Shown in pieces: positions 57,550 through 64,000 of a DNA stretch of 64,000 nt (the first letter of the stretch is position 1; every line of letters begins with the position of its first letter). Below the pieces are notes generated by a model. That model was not told the origin of the DNA and did no database searches. It saw nothing but the letters and a program-made list of their open reading frames with translations. The DNA is from Platycnemis pennipes. Its lineage: Eukaryota > Arthropoda > Insecta > Odonata > Platycnemididae. A program made the translations under genes and the position numbers. The DNA lies in NCBI GenBank assembly GCA_933228895.1, contig OW121856.1, forward strand, positions 106,677,027 through 106,741,026. Reading direction: 5' to 3'.

Positions 57550-57815
57550 TAGGATAGGTGGGTAATTGGGTAATGGTAAGAACATTCCAGGCAATGGAGG
57601 AAGGGTGGGGAGAAACCCGGCATTACCCTGCTCTTTACAACAGGCACCAAGGGGTCCCTGGCTTAACATCCCATCTGACGGACAGAGTACTGCACTCAAA
57701 GTGCTCTCCACAAAAACACTCAAGCAGGGAGTGGTTTACCATTGAATAATAACTTCCACTGTGGTGGGAGGCCAGTACTTTAACCACTCCACCAACCCAA
57801 TCCCCTCTCGTTGTT
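57550..57815 (-). mobile_element. tRNA-related SINE
   Basis: On the minus strand it begins GGTTGGTGGAGTGGTTAAAG (A-box-like) and continues through CACTTTGAGTGCAGTAC, AGGGACCCCTTGGTGCC and GGGTAATGCCGGGTTTCTCC to a CCATTACCC end. The B box is eroded (GAAGTTATTATTCAATGG). It lies just 3' of the 57880-58104 exon. Confidence 0.65.
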
Positions 57816-57879
57816 CAGAGCCCCAAGAGCCATTTCCACATCTTTAAATGGTGCTATAGCACTCAGGTGGGGTAATCAC

Positions 57880-58104
57880 CTGTCGCTGAGTGAGCAGACA
57901 TGTCCCTCGCCCGGTCAGCCGAGATTGATCGAGCAGCACCAGGGGGCAGCACGCCCACTGGGTCCACAGCACCACCCCTGCCGACACCCAGAGACTCATC
58001 TCGTTCCCCAGGGTCCATTGACTTAGAGCGTGTCTTCGATCGGCCGAGCCGTCGTTTTATTGTGCCAAAGAAGTCTCTCCTCTTCCTGCGACTCCTGCCA
58101 CGCT
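57880..58104 (-). CDS. Exon: highly basic, serine-rich segment of the C1 gene
   Basis: This 225-bp minus-strand exon lies between acceptor TTATGTATTTCAG and donor CGACAG/GTGATT, phase 1 on both sides. It encodes RGRSRRKRRDFFGTIKRRLG, RSKTRSKSMDPGERDESLGV, a Gly/Pro-rich stretch and ARSISADRARDMSAHSATG. The RRKRRDFFGTIKRRL block is a basic amphipathic segment that could bind acidic membranes or act as a localisation signal. RSKS and RSIS are plausible basophilic-kinase phosphosites. GC content is far above the surroundings, consistent with coding selection. The orthologue is not recognised. Confidence 0.82.
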
Positions 58105-58329
58105 CTGAAATACATAACAACACAGTCATCACAGATAAAATGGAATAACACAATCACTCTATAGCCTGTACAATATAAATTATGCCCCTTAGTTTTGTGG
58201 CTACAAATTATACACATAGTAAATCCTGCAACCTGATTTTGATGTGCATGGGGTACCCATGCATATCAATAATTTATAATGCGATAGTCCTGTTGCACTA
58301 TTGATATTGTCTGACCAGTTTATTCATTG

Positions 58330-58500
58330 TGAAAGGTGATATTACCAAAGGTTACAGACTTTATAAAATAGAGCAATGAGAATCCTCTTTAAATGTGGTA
58401 AGTATACCAAGATTGTCATGCTTGGGCACCTAAATTGGCTCAATTCATCCAACAAATGTTGGACTTTGAAGGGTTACAATTTATTCATAAAATCTCTCTC
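58330..58500 (+). pseudogene. LINE C-terminal relic, plus strand
   Basis: The plus strand reads NRAMRILFKCGKYTKIVMLG then HLNWLNSSNK, the block seen in the C-terminal region of Jockey/CR1 LINEs (QNRAMRxxL...ML..L.WL). It is a short fragment facing an opposite-strand LINE fragment. Confidence 0.5.
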
Positions 58501-58504
58501 TGGT

Positions 58505-58600
58505 GGAGTCAGTGACATGAAGAGCCATATCATTTATATAGATTAAGAACAGTATAAGACCAAGTATTGAACCTTGAGGGACCCCTAGTGAGCAGTAATA
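58505..58600 (-). pseudogene. LINE RT palm fragment, minus strand
   Basis: The minus strand reads GVPQGSILGLILFLIYINDM then ALHVTDS, an unmistakable RT block preceding the catalytic YADD/FADD. It is only about 30 codons and lies just past the 3' end of the minus-strand LINE at 58684-60480. Confidence 0.7.
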
Positions 58601-58660
58601 ATATAATAATAATTTTATTTAATATTTAATAGTTTAATAATTTTATTTAATAATATTTAA

Positions 58661-58713
58661 TAGCAACAAATCTCTGGACAAATAATTTTTATTTGTCCAG
58701 AGATTTGTTGCTA
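58661..58713. repeat. Perfect 23-bp hairpin at a LINE 3' end
   Basis: TAGCAACAAATCTCTGGACA-AAT (58661-58683) and its exact reverse complement (58691-58713) are separated by AATTTTT. The right arm belongs to the LINE 3' region, because the same ATTTTTTATTTGTCC start is seen at 31998-32012 in another copy. The left arm is therefore a fold-back copy. Confidence 0.9.
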
Positions 58714-60480
58714 CAAATTTAGGACACATCACGGTAAATACATAAAAAAGTCAAATTCAAAGGTTAAAAATGAAGTTCATCAACAGAATAAAATTAATTT
58801 CTCAATAGAAATTCATGGAGCTTATGTTTGAAAAGGGCCATAGTCTTTGCCCTCTTAACTTCTGAAGGAAGCTTATTAAAGAGCAAGAGGCCCATATTCT
58901 AAGGGGCATAACTAGAGTATTTGGTTCTTACAAATGTTCGATGGAGGTTGGTAGAGCTCCTTGTAAAATAACAATGGTATTCATTATTGGTTGCATAATT
59001 AGAAATATTATTTTTTTGCATAAACAATGGCAGCAAACATGTACACACAGGGAAGAGGTAAAATGCAAAATTTCTTAAAAAGAGGGCAACATGGGGCAAT
59101 CAGAGGTCCTTTACCTTGTAACGTATCAATTTTTAGCCATGGCATGCTGGGGAGTTGGGGAGCCGCCATGTTGGTTTTTGTACAGAATATTTATACGGAG
59201 ACATAGGGAAATATGGCGTCGGCCTCGACAATGGCCAATTTGTCATTGAGCCTGGTGATTCAGGTCATTCGGGAGATGCATTCCCAAGAATAGAAATTGT
59301 CTCGCAGGCTATTGTTGAACTCGCGGCAGGTTACGGAGGGAGACTAATTTTGGCCGAGCGTTAACAATTAGGAGGTGCCTAGATAAAGAGGGACGAAGAG
59401 CGAGACGGGGCTTCCAGGCTTCTAGTCGGGGAGTCTAACAAAAGTGAGGCGGAAAGTCTAACGAGAGTGATAAGTAAGGCTTCTAGAGGAGTCGGAGAGT
59501 CTAAGAACAGTGAAGGGGGCTTCTAGGCTGCTAGCTTCTAGTCTGATAGTCTGACAACAGGGAAGTGGCTTCTAGTCGGAGAGGAGTAAAAAGGAAAGTG
59601 GCGGCTAGTCTAACAAGAGAGAAAAGGAAAGTGGCGGAGAAGCCAGGATTAACCAAGGAGATGGGGATCGCATCAGCCAGGAACTCCAGATAAACTAGAG
59701 GGATAAAGCGGTCCACTCCCCACTATTATGTAGGTACTTAATTTTAAGAGGGTACTTGTTATATTTTATGTGAAAGTGAAAAGTGAAGTGGCTCGTGAAG
59801 TGATTTATGGCCTGTAAAAATTGAGCCTGAAGATAACAAGAGTGAAAGTGATATATTGTGAGGGTAATTTATTATGATACTGTTTATATTTAGTTGTGTT
59901 GTTTGGGAGTACATTAAATTGAAAAAGAATAAATTACAACCTGTCAGCCGCAGAACCCTCTTTTGAATTTTAAATATTATTATGGAATTGGGTGTAGGGC
60001 CCCAGAAGAGGATGCTGTACATAATCAGGGAAAAGAACTCACCACAATAAATTGATAGCAGCACATCAACATTTACAGTTCTTCTAATAGACCGAATTAA
60101 AAAACAGAACTCAGTTTACCATGGAGTTTCTGAATATGACCCTCCCAAGAGATTTGACTGTATAAGGTGACACCCAAGAAAGAAGAACTATTATTATTAA
60201 CTTTTTTTTGCATTGACATTGATATGAGCTTTAATTGGCTTAAGCTCAAATTTCAAATCTCATGTCCATCGCCATGTCGGCAGTGATAGTCTCGCTAGAC
60301 CTACACAAGAAATACTTCCAATGTAAATCGTGGCAGATGGACAAAGCTTTCAATGAGGTGTCATTCAAGTTCGTACATTTGTTGTGATTTGCACAATTAC
60401 AGATATCACATATGATAGAAAATAGATTTATCTCGCATTTCAAGAGGTATTTTGCAGGAGCCACACGCAAACGTGGCTGT
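58684..60480 (-). mobile_element. CR1/Jockey-group LINE, interrupted by a solo LTR
   Basis: From 60480 down, the minus strand reads a PHD-like finger (ICDICNCANHNKCTNLND, 60246-60470), then a deletion, then FLGVTLYSQISWEGHIQKLH and IMYSILFWGPTPNSIIIFKI with QKRVLRLTG (59940-60180). After the LTR it continues APCCPLFKKFCILPLPCVYM and NEYHCYFTRSSTNLHR (58900-59110) to the 3' end near 58684. Most of the polymerase is deleted. A zinc finger at the start of ORF1 followed by RT is a known CR1/Jockey layout. Confidence 0.8.
59117..59938. mobile_element. Solo LTR with ACCT target duplication
   Basis: The 822-bp insertion begins TGTAAC and ends ATTACA, with TG..CA ends and inverted TGTAA/TTACA. It is flanked by the 4-bp repeat ACCT (59113-59116 and 59939-59942). 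Removing it with one ACCT rejoins the LINE reading frame exactly between LRLTG and the KGPL.. block. Internally it has repeated GGCTTCTAG / AGTCTAAC motifs (59420-59640). A 4-bp duplication fits Ty3/gypsy-type elements; 5-bp would be more typical of others. No internal retroviral coding sequence remains. Confidence 0.85.
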
Positions 60481-60566
60481 TTTAGAGGTGGCCAGAAGTC
60501 GATCCTGAAAACTATAAAGATGGCTGATAACTTAAGTAAATAACCTGTTAGGATCTCTATATTGTT

Positions 60567-60880
60567 AGCATGATGATAATAATAATAATAGCTTTATTGG
60601 TCGTTAATTAAGTGGTTGCAATTGACCACGTCATTTCGAACAAGACAAAGATAAATATGGAATTTCAACATCACAGCTTAAAACAGATTAAAATACAGGT
60701 TATTTCAGGAAACCATGTCAGTTACATGAGTAAAACACTCATTTATAGAATACAATGATTTAGATACAAGCCATAGGGATAAAACAGATTTGAATTTTGT
60801 AATGCTGTTTCCTCGTGCAGACTCAGGTAGATGATCAAATAGCCTAATGCCCATGTTGGAAATGAGTGACAAAGAAAAAG
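60567..60880 (-). mobile_element. LINE 3' end fragment
   Basis: An AATAATAATAATA tail at 60570-60585, followed by GCTTTATTGGTCG, belongs to a minus-strand LINE end. Near 60800-60860 the minus strand can be read as the LFDHLPESAR-type end of a LINE RT C-terminal domain. It is short and decayed. Confidence 0.55.
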
Positions 60881-61249
60881 ACAAAATAAATTAAGTGCGT
60901 ATTTCTATACAAAAAAAAACGGATGATGCAGTTACAGAGACTGGTAAAGGGATTGAATGTGATGGTTCTCATGTGCATCCATCCTCGCTTGCGGCAACTA
61001 CGTCAATGTCAATACGTGGAACACATCCATCGGCAGCGTCAGCCACCGCTAGTTACAAGCTGCAGGAACGTAACATAGGTAGGTATCGCGATGACCTTGT
61101 TGGAAAGATTTTGATATTTGGTTGGTAATACTTATTTTGAGCTGTCGTTAGATTTGTCTTGCCCACAAGAGTGTATAATAAACAGACAACTAGACAAATA
61201 ATGATAACATTGATTGGAGAAGTGAGTCAGCTCAACGAATAAATCTCCT

Positions 61250-62268
61250 CAGGGAAGAAATGCAAGTTCATCTGCCAAAGGAAAAACAAAATATAATTTA
61301 AAAAATGTGTGAGACGAGATGGATGGAAAGACATGAAGCTGTTTTGAATTTTTGGACGCCTTGCCATGTCTTCCTGGAATTTTGCAAAAAAAATGGCTGA
61401 AGAAGGGGTTAGAAGTGCTACACCTGCATTTTCGCTGCTCCAAGCTATCATGTCGTCGGAAATTCTTGTAAGCTTGGTAATCCTCGCTGATATTTTAGGA
61501 ATCATGCTGCCTTTATCTCGAACATTACAAGCCATTGAGATTGATATACTTTCTGCAGTTCAGCTTATCAATACGACCACAGCCAGTCTGCAGAGGCAAC
61601 GTGAAACTAGCATGGATGCATTCAAAAAACATTTCAATATGGCTGAGGCCCTTGCAAATGAAATGGGTACAGAAATCACGGTCCGCAGAATTACCGGCCG
61701 TCAAACAAATAGGTCGAATATTCAGACTGAGTCTATTGAAGAGTATTACCGCCTTACAATATATATTCCTTTTCTAGATTATTTGTTAAAGGAAATACTA
61801 TCCAGTTACCTAACGCTCATCTGCAAAAAATCGGACAATGTCAAAAGCTGCTGTCACATAACATGAGTAACGACGATATTGAGGATGTTTTGCAATGTGC
61901 TGAAGTATATAAAGAGGACCTTGTTTTTACCTTGAAGGGAGAGCTTAAAATTTGGCAAGAGATGAGAGAAAATATTATGCCAAAGTCTCCAGCAGATGCC
62001 TACAAAACAGCAACGGCGCTGCCAAATATTATAACTCTATGTCAAATTTGTGCACGTTTCCTGTGACTACTTGCACTGCCGAGCAATCTTTCTCCACCTT
62101 ACGCCGATTAAACACATAACTTCGCAGCAGAATGACATAAGATCGTTTGAATGGACTGGCTTTAATGCATATCCATCAAGACATTGTGTCAAAAATGAAC
62201 ATTAATGAAGTACTGGACATCTTCAGCAGGAAACATAAAAGAAAACTGTCGTTATTATATATGTAACT
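61250..62268 (+). pseudogene. hAT transposase, C-terminal half (ZMYM1-like group)
   Basis: Plus strand: KMCETRWMERHEAVLNFW, then a shift to FSLLQAIMSSEILVSLVILA, DILGIMLPLSRTLQAIEIDI, the RQRETSMDAFKKHFNMAE and RRITGRQTNRSNIQTES blocks and EEYYRLTIYIPFLDYLL. 61863-62066 continues the inter-domain region, and PVTTCTAEQSFSTLRRLNT with DRLNGLALMHIHQDI near 62060-62190 is the hAT dimerisation domain. The arrangement matches the ZMYM1/52-kDa-repressor-like hAT group. At least two shifts and stops inactivate it. The BED or TTF finger and first catalytic residue were not found; 60895-61128 may be a degenerate N-terminus. Confidence 0.85.
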
Positions 62269-62330
62269 TAATAATATTTTCATATTAATAACCTTTATAT
62301 TAAAATAAAGAGTATATTTCACACAGTAAT

Positions 62331-63037
62331 TGTTGTATGTTGTTTTTTAATCCCAAATATGAGAAGACCGTTTGCCCGTCAGACCCTTGTGCCCCCCCCC
62401 AAGATGATTTTTATAACATCTGTAATAAATTTATTTCCCTTACTTTCGTACAAATTCCTCATTTTCTTGCAGAAATTGTACATATTTTTCTCTTGATGTG
62501 TCTCCTTTTTGAAATGTGATCTTAGGGTAAATTAAGTACATGATTATTATTACTATCCTTAGCTCATTATTTCCTCTCAGCAGTTGTCTTTATGAGATTG
62601 CCATGACTCAAGATGGGACTGATAAGATTTTTTCCGTCTTTATTGCAGAATTTTTATCAGATTAATTTTTTCTCTTTATTTACACTTCTGAGGGCCTATT
62701 TATTAGTGATTTGACTAATTCAAATCTTCATCAATTTGATGAAAGACCTTCCATTTCAAGAGCCTTGCCTTTTCCGCTGCTGATGTAAAATGATCCAGAA
62801 GTATATTATAATGGGATGTTCACTTATTTTCAAGCTTTTGTTCCCTACTGCAAATAGATTCATCTTTTGATAGAATGCCCTCCTCCCCTGGGTGATTCCA
62901 CATGTTAACACGTCACACTATGCTTCACTCACATACATCGTAATTCTACTTCTCAAACTGCAATACTCTTGCCAATGGCACGAGTCTGCTCAACACTATA
63001 GAATTATAAACAAAAGCAAAGAGAAGGTCTCACTCAC
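62331..63037. other. Intron of the C1 gene, nothing else recognised
   Basis: AT-rich, with a poly-C run at 62391-62400. No coding or repeat ends. Confidence 0.45.
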
Positions 63038-63119
63038 CCTCAGAGCTTTGTGAACTGAGAGTAGTCTGGCCATCACCACCATCAGCACCCACCATTCCTG
63101 CCTCCTTCATCCCTGGCTG
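63038..63119 (-). CDS. Exon: first visible exon of the C1 gene
   Basis: This 82-bp minus-strand exon lies between acceptor GTTGTCAATTTCAG and donor TGAGG/GTGAGTGAG, entering in phase 0 and leaving in phase 1. It encodes QPGMKEAGMVGADGGDGQTT then LSSQSSE, a low-complexity Gly/Ser/Asp linker. The trailing G completes a glutamate codon with AG of the 57880-58104 exon. It is the most 5' exon in this window; the start codon lies beyond 63119. On its own it would be unconvincing, but splice sites and phase together support it. Confidence 0.65.
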
Positions 63120-63359
63120 CTGAAATTGACAACACACACTTAGAAATGTACATGGCGCTTCCACAAGAATACCACTTTCAGTGCATGGATCATAATTGGG
63201 ATTAACGATTAAAATTAATCATTAAAAATATGGATAACTATTTAATTTTATTATTACTTTTTAAATGAGTTAACTCTTAACTTGTAATCGTTGAAATTAT
63301 GCATTAACTGATACAAAACTAACTTCAGTTATGCATAATGAAACTCAATGGTAATACTC

Positions 63360-63977
63360 CACACTAATAATTTAATGATGGTCGACCCGGGTTTCGGCAA
63401 CTCAGTGCCATTTTCAAGGTACATGTTCATCTGGCGGTTAGGTATATAAAGGTTCAAGATGGAAAGGGGGAGGAGGTGAAAGTGAAAGAAAGTTGGGGAG
63501 GGGGGGGTGGTTTAGGTTGGGGTGAAACGGGAATGGAAGGTGATTCATTGCAAGGTTGTTGGCTGTGGAGGAATATTCACAACGAAAGCAAGGAAATTAG
63601 CTGGAGGGTCGAAGGTTGTGGGGAGAGGGGGTAGTGATTTTTAAGAGGGGTGAAGGTTGCATGGTCATTACATAAAACATTTTCACAGCAATCTCAAATT
63701 GTTCTAAAAAATCCAGCTTATAGCCTTTGTCAATACCACTGTGTAAAACTTCATATTTAAAATTACTAAAATGACCGTTACAACACAAATGTCCTGCAAA
63801 TTTTGAGTTATTATTGCCACTTATATAGGAGCTCCTATGCTCCCTCACTCTGTCTCTGAACTTCCGACCAGTTTGGCCAATATAACAAATGCCGCAGTCC
63901 TCGCACTTCAGTTTATACACTTCACTTAGGTCTTCTTTCGCGTATCTGTCTTTTGAGTTAAAAAGGATTTTCCCCAT
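63360..63977 (-). mobile_element. Penelope-like element, 3' part with GIY-YIG
   Basis: A minus-strand PLE fragment runs off toward the window end. After the endonuclease domain it has a C-rich (minus) 3' region, then CTTGAAAATGGCACTGAG and TTGCCGAAACCCGGGTCGAC at 63383-63420. This matches the GAAACCCGGGTC tail at 33535-33546. Confidence 0.78.
63597..63977 (-). pseudogene. GIY-YIG endonuclease domain of a Penelope-like element
   Basis: The minus-strand frame of 126 codons reads VYKLKCEDCGICYIGQTGRK then FRDRVREHRSSY, NSKFAGHLCCNGHF and YKLDFLEQFEIAVK. VYKL...CYIGQTGR with the downstream RxxEH and FxxHL blocks is the GIY-YIG nuclease of Penelope-like retroelements, which nicks target DNA. The CxxC before CYIG is typical of this group. 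The upstream RT would lie beyond the window. The frame is open to its natural C-terminus, but the domain alone cannot show activity. Confidence 0.85.
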
Positions 63978-64000
63978 AGTGCCTAAATTATAAAATGACT

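Overview
The window is eukaryotic nuclear DNA, most likely from an arthropod and probably an insect. It has no operons. It contains a split gene with introns of about 2.6 to 12.9 kb and GT-AG splice sites, and a dense mixture of decayed transposons: CR1/Jockey-, R1/LOA- and RTE-like LINEs, BEL/Pao and Ty3/gypsy LTR elements, Penelope-like elements (PLEs), hAT, a PIF/Harbinger-like element, tRNA-derived SINEs and many nonautonomous terminal-inverted-repeat (TIR) elements. The species cannot be named from the sequence alone.

The only host gene I can support runs on the minus strand. Five exons (63038-63119, 57880-58104, 46450-46609, 43823-43930, 33827-33979) have good splice sites, and their reading phases match at every junction (0/1, 1/1, 1/2, 2/2, 2/2). 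They encode a very basic, serine-rich linker, a Ser/Thr-rich segment, and a C1 zinc finger that is split between two exons and complete in its metal ligands. A sixth, weaker exon is proposed at 28372-28490. Almost all of 28-63 kb is therefore intron of this gene, with transposons inside it. I do not recognise the orthologue.

Layout. 0-5 kb: two copies of one CR1-like LINE in opposite orientations. 6.1-7.6 kb: a TIR element with a 6-bp target duplication. 10.4-10.8 kb: a GC-rich island. 11.7-13.8 kb: a broken BEL/Pao pol. 13.9-19.4 kb: nested TIR elements, including a 2-kb palindromic one, plus a hAT MITE with a perfect 8-bp target duplication and a SINE. 19.4-27.4 kb: mostly featureless, AT-rich. 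27.4-33.6 kb: R1/LOA LINE RNase H, a transposase-like relic, a LINE reverse transcriptase fragment and PLE tails. 34.5-38 kb: a Harbinger-like element, a gypsy gag fragment and LINE pieces. 38.8-42.3 kb: a 3.5-kb TIR element that may carry an intron-containing gene. 42.3-57.8 kb: repeat pairs, PLE and RTE pieces, and two near-identical 400-bp MITEs. 57.9-63.9 kb: host exons, a LINE interrupted by a solo LTR, a hAT transposase relic and a PLE GIY-YIG domain.

The most unusual signal is a group of TIR elements whose ends follow a common pattern, approximately CCCANNNAGCA, with 2-bp target duplications. Each family is built from its own short palindromic motif repeated through its ends. I cannot place the group confidently in a named superfamily.
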